A stretch of 64,000 nt of DNA from Loxodes magnus (lineage: Eukaryota; Ciliophora; Karyorelictea; Loxodida; Loxodidae). The notes beneath the pieces were generated by a model that saw only the letters and a list, made by a program, of their open reading frames with translations, had not been told where the DNA came from and made no database searches. Within the stretch, counting starts at the first letter, position 1. Each line of letters opens with the position of its first letter. Of the stretch, positions 52,120 through 63,800 are shown piece by piece. Made by a program: the position numbers and the translations under genes. The stretch lies in the NCBI GenBank assembly GCA_946699065.1, contig CAMPDV010000014.1:1178001-1242000 (forward strand), in the 5' to 3' direction.

Positions 52120-52943
52120 TTTATAATTTGGTGTTTCTTGCTTGCAAAGGTTTTGTTATATTCTTCTCTTTGATCCAGTTATTCTCGGTTTCTTGTATTC
52201 TTAAGTCCATATCCTTCTGTAAATCTCTCCATTCTTGTTATAACAAAGAAGTCCTCTCTTCTTTTGTTCTTAAATTCAGTATTTTTTTAATTTTTTTAAT
52301 TTCAGACTTTTCTTATACAAGTTTATTTCACTAATTCAGTAATAACATTTTTTCTTCATTATTTTTCATCAGATATTTAAATTTTTGTGGTTCTTGTTCT
52401 TGTTTCTATAATGTAATCTCTTAAGTTTTGTTGATTGGATTAGCTTTTTTAACTTTGGAGGATGTTCTCCATGTGAGCAATTTTTTTGCATCTTCTAAAC
52501 TTATGAGTTTGTCTGGTTGAACTACTCACACTAGTAGTTCTATAGAGCGACGATTTCCCTCTCCTAATTAGCCATTCTTAAATCCAATGTATCTTAAAAT
52601 CAATTATTTATAAGTTCCGTCAGCTTCGATTTATTCTTGCAGAGCTACTTAACCTCTTCCTGGAGGTTTAGAACCATTTTGAAGAGCTATTCCATGTTCA
52701 TTCGGTAAGAAGAGATGAATTCTGAGACCTTCTGGTGTAATGCGGACTTCACTTACTTCTTTGGTTTCTCTATGAGGCAGGTATCATTGAAGTGTAAGAC
52801 ATTATTTTTAGCTTATTCTATTATTATTAAGAAGAGAATTAGATAAATGTAGATGTGAAGTTAGAAGAAGTGGTATCTTGCTTCTTCTCTTCTTTTTTGA
52901 TTTAGGAAGAGGTTGCTAAGAAACTTAATCGAATTTCTGCCAT
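52120..52943 (-). mobile_element. ORF1/Gag-like copy iii, degenerate
   Basis: Begins near MAEIRLSFLATSSQIKKEEK and carries the family blocks in order: SALHQKVSEF, the coiled coil NLQEEVKQL, NQEREIVAL, a degenerate zinc-knuckle region and NGEIYRR. The state is broken, about two to four breaks. Closest in layout to copies iv and v. Confidence 0.5.
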
Positions 52944-53169
52944 TTTATTATATTAAAGGTTTTCTGCATCTATTAAATTATTTTTTTTAATTTTTTATAA
53001 CTTAAAATTTTATTAAGCATACATTTTTTCATAGAATAGATATTTTTTATTAAATAAAGCATTTTAAGGTTTCTTAAGCTAGCCTTATAAGCTTTAATTT
53101 CATTTATTTATTTAAGAAAAATCAATAGAAGCTTATATTCGCTGCATAAAATAATTTTTTAAGTCTGGT

Positions 53170-53930
53170 TTCCCATCCACTTACTTCAATTCTTGTATTC
53201 TTTTGCCTCCAGGTCTTCTTAAAATCAGTCTTAGTAGTTCTTTGATCCCTTTTCTCCTGTATATGTATCCTTCAGGATTGCAGAAGAACTTTTCTCTCTC
53301 TTTTTTCTCCTAAAGTCAATATTATTTCTTAAAGCTCCAAAAATTTCAGCAATTCTTGCTTTGATGCTATTAAATATTGCAAAAGTAGCATCTTTTCTTA
53401 ATTCTTATTTTATAGTTTTGCTTTTATTGGGCATCGTTTTTCTTATCGATTAGAGGTTAATTTATTCCAACTTGCTCTATTTTCATTTTATTATTCCAGA
53501 TATTTTATTTATTTTAGTTTTTCTGTTTCTGACTATGTAATTAGTTTTCAATTTGTTGACTTTAATTTTTAATTTTCTATAACTGGGATTTTTTCTGTAT
53601 GAAATACTCTCATTAGTAGTTCCATAAAGCATCGATTTCCCTCTCTTAGTTGGCTTTTCTTAAATACAACATATCTTAGAGTCCACTGTTTATCAGCTCC
53701 GTTAGCTTAGAATTTTCCTTGCTGAGCTTCTTAACCTTTTTCTGGAGGTTAATACTACATTAATGAGCTGTTTCATGCTCATCTGTCCTAAAGGATTGAA
53801 ATCCGAGATCTTCTGATATAAGACGAAATTCGCTATTTCCTCTATTTCTTCCAGGGGTTAGTGTTATAGAAACATGAGTTGTTTTCTGTTGCTTTTTGGC
53901 CTCCTGGATGCTAGATATTAAAAAAGAATA
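53170..53930 (-). mobile_element. ORF1/Gag-like copy iv, degenerate but with intact zinc knuckle
   Basis: Holds the clearest zinc knuckle of the family: CYFCNIQQHQSKNC, a perfect CX2CX4HX4C. Family blocks before it are SDFNPLGQMSMKQLI, a coiled coil (LSKENSKLTELI) and NQEREIDALWNYQ; after it comes EGYIYRRKGIKELL. About one or two breaks in the 5' half. The knuckle identifies the product as nucleic-acid binding. Confidence 0.55.
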
Positions 53931-54651
53931 TAAATATTTTAATATATTCAGAAAAATAACTTTAGGGATATATTTTAGATATTTAAAAGATTAAGATGAA
54001 TTAAATAAGCCTTTCATATGAAAATAATTAAATCCATAAAGTATTTTCTTAAATATAATATTGGAGTAGATATTTAGAATATTATGAATTTAATATAATA
54101 TATAAGACTTATTTATTAACAGTACTCTAAAAAAATATAAGGTTATTTAAATTACATTGGGTAGTTTTCAACATGCTTATTCATTAAAATATTACATCTT
54201 TATAATTTTGTTATATCTTCATTCTTTTCTAAAATCTTCAAAGCCTTTATTTCATATTTTATCTTTAGTAAATAATATTAAAATCCACCTTAAAGCAAAA
54301 ATTTTCTCGCTTAACTAATGTGAGTCTCAAATATATTTTTATTTCAATTTCAAGTTATCTATTTTAAACTTCTTAAACAAAGCATTTACAATAACCTTAG
54401 CATTATAACTCTATTAGAACTAAACCATTTTTATTTATTTTTATTCTATTTTCTATATTAAAATTACTATTAAAAGTATTTATCATAGAAGAATAAATTT
54501 TTGAAAGCCTTTATTATTAAATTCTTATAGCTTCATAAATCTAAACTCTTATTAGTTATCATTGTAATTAATTTAAATAAAGATAGTTAGCGCATTTTAC
54601 ATTAAGGAAGAAAAAATAATTAAATTTATTAATTAAATATTATTTTTTAAA

Positions 54652-54793
54652 ACCGCCATATTTGTTCGAAGGTGAACAACAAGGTCATCTTCATCAGAGG
54701 TTGGGGAAGTTAAGTACCCATAATCGACTTTATGTCTTCCTCTGCTTTGGTTTGGCCTCGAGACATAAGATTCTTAGACCTTCGACACTGGCT
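54652..54793 (+). ncRNA. 5S-rRNA-like sequence, unit 1
   Basis: A GC-richer stretch with 5S landmarks in order: GCCATA at 54655, AAGGTGAACA at 54669, CATCAGA, then GAAGTTAAG (54706-54714, like the 5S box A/loop C segment), later TTTGG...GAGAC (like the box C end). Spacing between the landmarks is longer than in a standard 120-nt 5S RNA. CAGAGG and CCTCTG can form a stem around a GGG/CCC hairpin. It may be a divergent 5S gene, a pseudogene or a 5S-derived SINE. A search with the 5S covariance model would decide. Confidence 0.35.
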
Positions 54794-54842
54794 TTACTTG
54801 GCTTCGTTTATTTTTAATACTGGAACGAAAAAGAAATAATAT

Positions 54843-54955
54843 TGCGAACTTCATCAGAGATGGGGAATTTAAGTACCCATAATTGACACATGTCGTCCTC
54901 TGCTTTGGTGATGCAATGAGACGCAATCCTACCATGTCCTTGGACCTCCAGCAAG
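54843..54955 (+). ncRNA. 5S-rRNA-like sequence, unit 2
   Basis: A second copy of the core of unit 1: CTTCATCAGAG, TGGGGAA.TTAAGTACCCATAAT, TCCTCTGCTTTGGT, GAGAC and CTTGGACCT recur in the same order, with about 80 percent identity by eye. The 5' third (GCCATA...AAGGTGAAC) is missing. The conserved pairing between CAGAG and CTCTG suggests selection on RNA structure in at least one copy. Confidence 0.35.
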
Positions 54956-54985
54956 TATTAAAGATTACGAGTATTCTAAAATTAT

Positions 54986-55100
54986 ATCAGTATTGAACAT
55001 TTTTATCAGTACTGAATAATTATACCAGTATTGAACAAGGTCTACCAGTATCTGATAATTTTATCAGTAATAAACATTCTTGTCAGTATGAAACATTTTT
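54986..55100 (+). repeat. tandem repeat, six units of 19-20 bp
   Basis: Units start with (A/G)(T/C)CAGTA and run on as TTGAACATTTTT or variants; lengths 19, 19, 20, 19, 19, 19. It begins about 30 bases after the second 5S-like unit and ends at the T run before the hairpin at 55,107. A short minisatellite or a spacer belonging to the RNA cluster. Confidence 0.7.
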
Positions 55101-55106
55101 TTTTAA

Positions 55107-55140
55107 AGAGCTGCGCACCAACGAGAGTGCTACGCGCTCT
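55107..55140. ncRNA. GC-rich hairpin at end of the RNA-like cluster
   Basis: AGAGC at 55107-55111 pairs with GCTCT at 55136-55140; inside, GCAC (55115-55118) pairs with GTGC (55127-55130) around the loop CAACGAGA. Eight T precede it on the plus strand. Not a tRNA (too short, no T-loop). Could be a terminator-like or processing hairpin of the 5S-like cluster. Confidence 0.4.
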
Positions 55141-56610
55141 ATAATCAAATTTATTTATTATTTATGAAATAAATTTAAATTTTATAAGTAAAATCTAGTT
55201 TATAAAGTGTATTTATTTAACTAAAATTTATGTTCAATTGCTTGATTTATTCTTAAACTTCAATTTATTAAAAATTTATAAATAAAAAGACTGAATATAT
55301 AAGTTTTATATACCATTCTACTATAATTTTTTATGAAGTTTCTTTGTAGCATTGGATTTTTGATTTGCTTATAGATTTATTTAATCTAAAACCAGATTTA
55401 AAACCTTCAATGCTCTTTTAGAGTTTTTTTAAGATTATTTAAATTCTATTTTTCTCTTAAAGGGAGGGTCGTTGAAAAAATAATTAGATTCTTAAATTTA
55501 AAATTATTTATTTAATATTTATCTGCTTTAGTTTATATTCGATGCTTCATTTATTCCTTTCTAAATTTGCTATTTATATTATCTTTATTTTTTGCTTATA
55601 TAATGGATTTAGTTAAAGTTATCAGTGTCTATCTTTAAAAATATTATAACTTCAACTATTATTAATGTATATCACTAAAATAGCATTTCTCATATATTTA
55701 TCAGTTTCTAGGTTTTATTAATTAATCTTAACCTTTAAATATAAGCTGAATTTATTAAAGGTTACTATTTATAAATAAAGGTATATTAGATTAGCTTCCT
55801 TAATTTGATTTATCCTCTTTTAATTTTTATCTATTTAAGATAGTCAGAATAATTAAAAGTATTTATCATTAGATTTAACTAAAAGGATTTTTGTAAAATC
55901 TAGATCATAGCATTTTTTCTACCCCCCATTAAGTATTATAAAAATAAAGGACTATAATGTTTGTATCTATCAAAGTAGTTTTAAAAGGATAGTACTTTAA
56001 TAATTTTAATAATTAAGTAAGTATATCTAAAGCCTGCTAATTTAATATTTACTCTTCAATCACAACAATTAATTAAATTTAATTATCTTATAATTTTACA
56101 TTTATAAGTACTGAAAGCTTATATAACTTAATTTAAATTACTATATTCTTATCTTATTTAAATAAATTAAATACTTTTATTTAAGAATGTAGGAACCTTT
56201 ATTAACTTGCTTGCTTATACTTCTGAAATAGTCATTAACTACGATATGCTTCGAATAATTAAAAAATTTCTTATTAAGACATGATGATTTGAATTAAATT
56301 CCATACAATTTAAGTGAAAAATTTCTATTAATCTAAAATTTAGATAAGTTGCTACTATTTTACTTTAAAAGATGTTAGAAATGTAAAGAAATATAAAAAA
56401 TTAAAGTTGTAAAATTAAGTATCTAAATGAATTTCTAAAGAAAGATTCTTTTAAGAGATATTTAAAATAATTTAAACTATCCTACTTTATTTTAAAATTT
56501 TTTTAACTAAATATTTCATATTATTTAATGAAAATAGAGCATTTAGATTCTTAATAAAACATCTTTGATAAAACCTTTTATTTCTAATGTATAAAAGATA
56601 CAATTAATAA
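55141..56610. other. A+T-rich spacer
   Basis: Nothing supported on either strand between the RNA-like cluster and the plus-strand ORF1/Gag-like copy. Confidence 0.4.
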
Positions 56611-56624
56611 ATAAAAAATAAAAA

Positions 56625-57540
56625 ATGGAAGGATTCAAAAGAGGTTTCTACACCACCTCCAAAAAGTTGGAGAGGAAACCTGAATCCAATCTTGGACAGT
56701 CTTCTTACCCTAACCTTTTTCTTAATTCTAACAACCTGAAGAGGAACAGAAACAAGCTCAGAAACAAGCTCAGAAGACAACACATGAGATAACTCCAACC
56801 TCAGAAGAGAAACCCAGAAAGCAGATGAAGTCTGCTCTGCACCAGGAGGTCTCAAAGTTCAATCCTTCTGGTCAGATGAGCATGGGACAGCTCATCAAAG
56901 TGGTACTAAACCTCCAAAAAGAGGTTAGGAAACTGAGGAAGGATAATGAGAAGCTTATGGAACAACTCAACCTAGCGGAAGGAATAGAATCCAGATTTAT
57001 GTCCTAAGAAAGAGAACTAAGCGCTTTCTGAAATATATCTTAAGACCAGAGTAGCTAATCCTAAAATTAGCTTCAGAAACAATCTGATACGAGTATTAGA
57101 CTGGAAATACTAGAAAAGAGATTAGATGAACAAAGGGGAGATCCAATGATGATTGAAGAGACCAATAGGAAGACTAAGGTTAAACTACAAAAAGTAGTGA
57201 AGAAATGTTACTACTGCAATCGACATAAACTTATGAAGACGCTGCAAGGAATTCAAAAATTTCAAGATGTACTGGAATAAATAAAGAACCATGAAAGCAG
57301 AGTAGATGAAGAAAAAACAATTTAGTAGAGACAAATAAGAGAAATATTATACTTAAATGAATAAGGATACATTTACAAGAGAAAATTTAATTAGAAATAA
57401 GGCTAGATCCGGAAATGACAAGAGTAATGGGATGAGAGAGGAGTAGAGACATCTAAAACTTTATTTTTAGCACTGGAGCAATCTGGTGTCCAGCATGAAG
57501 AGGTGAAAATCCTCGAAAATTGCTAAACTTAATTTATCCT
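56625..57540 (+). mobile_element. ORF1/Gag-like copy v, opposite strand, degenerate
   Basis: The only family copy on the plus strand. An ATG at 56625 (MEGFKRGFYTTSKKLERK) is followed after a frame change by a Gln/Pro-rich region, then SALHQEVSKFNPSGQMSMGQ, a strong coiled coil (VLNLQKEVRKLRKDNEKLM), QERELSAF then UGA where copy i has UGG, the knuckle remnant CYYCNRHK, and EQGYIYKRK. About one to two breaks. It shows the longest readable coiled coil of the family. Confidence 0.55.
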
Positions 57541-58630
57541 ATTATTATTAAAAGATACAATTACAAGAAATATAAAATATGAAAAGTTTAGATTAATTTA
57601 AATTATTTATTGTGAATGTATTTAAGAGAATATCTTAAAGATCTTAACTCAGCAAAGGATAAAATTAATACTTATTTCATTCTCTTTTGTTAATTTATTC
57701 CTCTTGATTATTATGCTTATGCTTAAATTAATTCCATAATTTCATTATAATTTTGCAAAATGTTCTGAATAATAGTTAATAATTTATTTAAAACAGAAAC
57801 TTTTAGAAAAATTGTTATAAGCTTCTTACTTTCTAATTTCATAAATTCTGGTGTTGATATTTCAGGAATCTTTTTTCATAGACTAAAATTTTTGTAATTC
57901 CTATTACAGACGATTGAAGGATAGCAAGAACAATAAATTAAACCTGATATTAAAAGATATTCTAGCAAATAATATGAAAATTAACTTTAATTATTTATTT
58001 TGTTTTTATTTTAAATCCTCTATGATATCTAAGTTAGAATTCCTTTGTTATAAATTATTTTTATACTAATGATTTTTTCCTAAAAATAGGATATAAACTA
58101 ATTATACAAAAAGGCTTTTCTTTTTTAAAAATTAAAAAATTAGACTAATTATTAATAGTACCCTTTATTTATCTTTATAATTAAATAAGCATATTTAGAC
58201 TTTTAAGTTTTAGAGAAATATAAATCATAATATTTATATTTTAGAGTATATAAAAATTGAAATAAGATAGAGGACTTAGATTCATTATGATATAATCTTT
58301 AAACTTAAAGCTTTTTTATTTTAATTTATTTTAATAAAAATAGATTCAGAAAATAGACTAATTTAATCCAACTACTTTGAATAGAGTGAAAGAAAATTTA
58401 ATATTAATCTACTAACAAAGCAATAGGAGATTACTTGTATTTATTTAATTAAATAATGATACTAATAAAATAGTTAGCATTTATGACTTTTACTAAAATA
58501 ACCTTCTTAAAATAATAAATCTCATTTGTGCCTTAGATACCATTTAAATAAAATAAAGCTTCAATTAATTAATTATTTTAAGCATTTATCTAGCTTGCTT
58601 TATTAACTTGAAAGATTAAATCATTATTAA
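57541..58630. other. A+T-rich spacer
   Basis: No gene, RNA or shared repeat recognised. Confidence 0.4.
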
Positions 58631-58640
58631 TAAACAAGTT

Positions 58641-59123
58641 GAGAGATAATAAAAAAGGGACTTTAAACTGCTTCGCTAGTATTTTAAATATTTGAAAGAG
58701 GCTGAAAATTTAGGGAGACTTAATAGCTCTTTAGAGTCTAGAAATTCTATATTAGAGTATTTGTAAATTACCTGCTTAAATTAATAAGAGAATAGAGTAT
58801 AAACAAAAAAGAATTAATAATCTAGATATTAAAAATAATCTTGAGAAATAATTAAAATTTTTAAATCTAAATATGAGTAACTAGTCTAAAAGTTAAGAAT
58901 ACAGGTATTTAATTAAGGTTAAACAGCTAAATAAACATTTTCTTGTGGTTAGAGTATTGCTAAATATATAGCATCTAAGTTATTTATATTCTAATATATT
59001 TAAATAAGATTGAGATATTTTAATTTCAATTATTTATATTAGAAAAAAATGAGATAACTTTAAAAAGAAAACAACTTATTTCTAGCTATAAACTAAAGGT
59101 AAATTTAAAAAGATAATCCTTGA
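58641..59123 (+). CDS. hypothetical reading region, unknown
   Basis: An open plus-strand frame with a protein-like middle: DFKLLRQYFKYLKEAENLG, then RLNSSLESRNSILEYLQ, later IIKIFKSKYEQLVQKLRIQ and TFSCGQSIAKYIASKLF. One internal UGA would be Trp; the frame ends in UGA at 59121. No start codon is evident, and there is no paralogue in the window. The helix-rich, charged character argues for a real or recently dead gene, but chance cannot be excluded. Confidence 0.28.
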
Positions 59124-60889
59124 GTGCTTGAAATGATATTAAGTCAATCAGATAAAAGGATTCTTTTAATTTTGATATTTTTTGTTTTAAAAAAGTTATA
59201 AAAAGAAAATAATAAGAGTATTCATAAAGGTATGAATTATATAATTTTCTAAATAGCTGGCAAAAGAAAACAATTTCTAGCATTCTAAATATTTTAATTT
59301 ATAAAAAGATTGCTATTATTTATTTTAAGAATCCTTAAAAGATTTATATAATTATCCTAAGTTTTCTTAAGATTAAGAAATAGATGATACCATTAAAAAT
59401 TTTAATTTCCTTGCAAAGCAAAAATAATTGCTAAAGTTTTATTAATTTTCGCTCACATAAGAGACAAATAAAGGATTTATAACTTTATTTTCTTCGACTA
59501 TACAGATTCATATTTTTATTTAAATAGTAAATTTTAAGATTTGTATAGCTTTTGTTCTATAGCAATCTAGATAATTAGAAAAAGAATAAAACTAAGCTAA
59601 AAGTTAAAATCTAGTTAGAAGATAAATTAAAAAGACACACAGTTAAAAATAGCAAATTGATTTATTTAAAAATATTAAATTGGTATTTCAGAATATTTGT
59701 GATTTATTGTCTCTAAATTTAAAGAATAATTAAGCATTAAATTATTATATAATTACTACTAGCTTGCTATTTTCTCTATATTAGTTATAACTTATTGTGA
59801 ATTAATTTATTTACTAACTCATATGAAGATTAAATATTTTAAAATATTACTTTATTATAAAATTCTTAGCTTTGTTTAGCAGGATAATTAATTAAAAACC
59901 CTTAAAATAACAATGATATATAATTTTCTTAAATAACTAATAGTTATCTTTATATTTGCTTATTATTCTTATTATACTAGTAAATTGTTTATAGTGTTGT
60001 TTTAAATTTAACTTTATTTCTAAACAATTAAATTTTAGAAATCAAAGTGGAAAAATAGAGTAAGGTAATTTATCTGATATAGTTAATGGAATTATTTTCT
60101 AAGATATTTTTCATAAACATTAATGGTATTTTTTAAGTTGATAGACATGGTAAGGTGAGAAGCTATTTAGCATAATAAAAATTAATTAATTTTAATTAAA
60201 TTAATATTAATTATAAGTATTTTATTCATAGCTAATTAGGTTATTTTATTATATAGGCTAATAGATTTTAAGCTAATTGAAATATCATAACTGGTTTCTT
60301 AAATCAGAATTTTAATATCTTTACTTGTTCGTATATTGATGGCATGCTATATTAATATAGCAGAATTTAATTTATATAATAGCAAATTATTATATCTTAA
60401 TAGGTTAGTTTGCTATTAAAAATAAGCAAATAAAATCATTTAATTTAAAAAACAAAATCAGCTAGAAATTAACTATTTCTATTCTAAATAACTTAGTTAT
60501 TTTTCTATCTTTATATAGTAATTAAAAAGATTTATAGTTAAAAGATTATTTGTATTGCTTTTCTTTTATATTATGAATAAATGATTGTATAAGATACTGC
60601 TCTAGTAGAATATTAATTTATCTATGATATATAAATATTTTAAATTTAGTATTACAAATAGAATAATTTAAATTTATTTTAGATTAATAAGTTAAAGTTA
60701 TATCCTCTATTATTAATAATACTACCACTACTTCCTATTTTTAATCAATTCAAACTAGTTTTCATCTTTATAACCTTGCTTTTTATCTTAGATATATACA
60801 AATTTTATTTGTCTTATCAATTATACCTTGCTTATATCTAATATTAATTATTAGTTTCAAATTTATTGGAAATTATTTCTAGATATTTT
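59124..60889. other. A+T-rich spacer before unit D
   Basis: Low-complexity DNA on both strands. Nothing supported. Confidence 0.4.
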
Positions 60890-63800
60890 TACAATTAATG
60901 ATACATCTTTAAGCTTACTGTGAGTTCTTTGACTTGTCTTATTATACTTTTTTATCTATTTTATTTACCAAGTTTCAAGTTTAATGGCTCTCTTTTAAAT
61001 CTTACAAGTGATAAGTCGTAAATATAGTAGATTTATATCTTATTCAAATTTTATTAATGAGTTTTCTCCCTTACATCAGTCTAATCCAATTAAGATTTAA
61101 AGGCTTATGTAAGTTTTTAATTTCTAAGTTTTAGATAGTTAAATATTAAGCCAATCTCATATAAAGTTTAGCTATTATAATTGGCTGCTCTATTTTTAAA
61201 TTTTGTTGTCTAGCTTCTTTATTTAGCTTTACTAATAAATACATCTTATAAAATAAAGCTAACTCAAAATTTCTTAAGCTTTTGATAAGTGTTTACAATA
61301 TTTATTTTTTAATACTTTTAAAGCTAAAATCACTTATCTTAATAAATAGATATATCTAGATTTTCAGCTTTAATAAGTATCTATTATTCATATAAATATA
61401 ATTAAGACTAAAAACTACTAAGATATGTGTATGTAAGATAATTATTACACTTTGTATATTAATTCATTGAAGTAATCCTTTAAATCTTTCATTATTAGAT
61501 TGCTTTAATATTTTATAATAGCTAACTTTCTTATAGATATTCTATTTAGTCTTTTTCTTCATTTACGCTCAATTTCAATTTTTTGTTTTTCTAGCCTTTT
61601 TAAAATTTCTAGTATTATTTTCTAAGATAAGTTTGCTTTTATTTTTAAATAAAGTATAAGTAGAATAACTTTCAAATTAAATAGAACTTTAAAATCCTCA
61701 TACAGGATAAATGAGACAACAATATAATTAAAACCTCTAATAATTTATTTATTTTATATGAAGATCTTATGTATAAGAAAGTAGAGATCTAGTAAGTTTA
61801 TTTTTATAGACATAAAGATAATTAGAATGATATCCTGCTAGATTATATAAGCATTTAACATTTAATTTTCATTATATTTCTTAATTTAGCTCAGAGTCAC
61901 TAATTTGAAGATAATAGCTTTATTACCTTAATCAGTTTAGCTTTTTAGTATACTAGTTTTTACTTTCAAGGAGGTAAAAATCTAAAATTTCTCTGTTTTT
62001 ATAAAATATAGTAACTATATCATAAGACTGCTCTTGTTTGTAGGCTTTAAGGGAAAATTAAAATATCAGCTAAACTTTGAAATTTGATTAACTTTCGTTT
62101 GATTGAATTTTTTGTATAATATAAGTATCTTATTATCTTTATGCTATAAGGGAATAATTAATTATTATATAAGAAGATTATAAACCTGGTAAAGATATAA
62201 GTATAAGTAACTCTATAATAGATGATGTATAGTATACTATAATTATATTTTATACATCTATTAACTATTTTTACATTATATTGTAAGACTTCATTATAGT
62301 TAGTTTTTACTATTTCTTAGTTTGTAAATAAAGAAAGCTAAATTTATATTTGTTACTTATAAATAAAGCAGATGAGTTTATTAATAGTTACCATAAAAAC
62401 TAAAAGATTAATAGCTAATAATTTATTAAATTTAAATAGTCTATTCTTCAGCTTTTATCTTTCCTTTCTGTACTTTATTAAATTTGCTCACTTCATTTTT
62501 TGAAGTGTTTAAAATAGACAATCCTAAATTCATCAATTTAGCCTGCATTTCACTAATTCACTATTGATTACTTTCACAAAAGTTCTATAAACTTAGATTG
62601 CTATACAACTTATGAGAAATGCCATCTTAATTCTTACTATTACTAGTTATATAATTTCCACTATCAATATCGTTTTGGATTAATTGCTTTTCTACCTAAT
62701 TTCTACCTGCAAGCAAAAAAGTTTTAATTATTAGCAGCTGTATTAAACTAGCTATTACTATAAGATTCTATTTTTATCTAAAGCTAAGCTAAGTCTTAGA
62801 AAGTTTTAGTTACTCTGGCTTCAAAAGCATCTTTGCTATAAATAACTTTGTTAATAGGAAAAAGCAAACTAGCATTGATTTTATTTCAAGTTAGTTTCCA
62901 TGATGAAAGTTCTATATTCTACTTTTTTCAAAGGGAGTAAGAAATTCTAAGTGAAATCTGATTGTAGGACTTGCAATGACGAAGTTAAAATAAAAAGCTA
63001 AAGCATCTGGTATTTATTCAGAATTCTTCATTAGTTAGGCAGAAAGATCGTTGAAAATTTACTTTAAGTGAATTCCTTAATTGTTTGATTCAAAGTTTTA
63101 CTCTGATTAAGTTAAATTATTTGACTATGATATTGAAGATGTACTTTAATTATTATTTTAACTATCAATTATTTTACTTAAATCTAGGTTAGGATTATTT
63201 ATCACTTTTTATAATGTTTTCTTACAAATCTTTAAGATTCATTTAAAAGCTACTATTTAGTTCTCTTGCTTTTCTTTTTCATAGTCTAAGTTTTCCTACG
63301 AATACTTTTTAAATAGCTCTATTCCCTAACTTTCCTCAATTTAAAGACTTTCTTTTTTTTAAATATCTAACTCTTCAACATCTTTCTGGATTTCTTATTA
63401 AGCTTAATTCCCTTCTGTTATATTTTCTTCTTTTGGTTGATTTTATTCTAATTAATTCTTACTTTAAACCTAAGATATTTCATCATCTTTTATCTATTTT
63501 TCTTCCATTTGTATTTGGATTGGTTGCTATTGGTTTAAGTCTAATTTATTATATTAATCAATAATAAAATTCTATATTAGTCTGAAATTTTCTCTATCGA
63601 AGTTTTGCTTGTTAAATGTCTTTTTTTTAATTATTTGCTTTTAGTCTTTAGTGTCGCTTTAATTCTTTATACTTTGATTTATCTTTTCTGGAGTATAATA
63701 ATTTGAAATTTCATGGGAGTTTAAAGTCTTAAATTTTTAAATAGATGTCGAAGATTTACAGCTTAAGTTTTAATTCCTTTATAGCTTCTAATTTTAATTT

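Noticed and set aside
54986-55100. CRISPR array
   Set aside because: The 19-bp units are contiguous without spacers, and the window is eukaryotic.
55101-55140. tRNA gene
   Set aside because: Only about 35 bases, no T-loop or anticodon arm; a simple hairpin.
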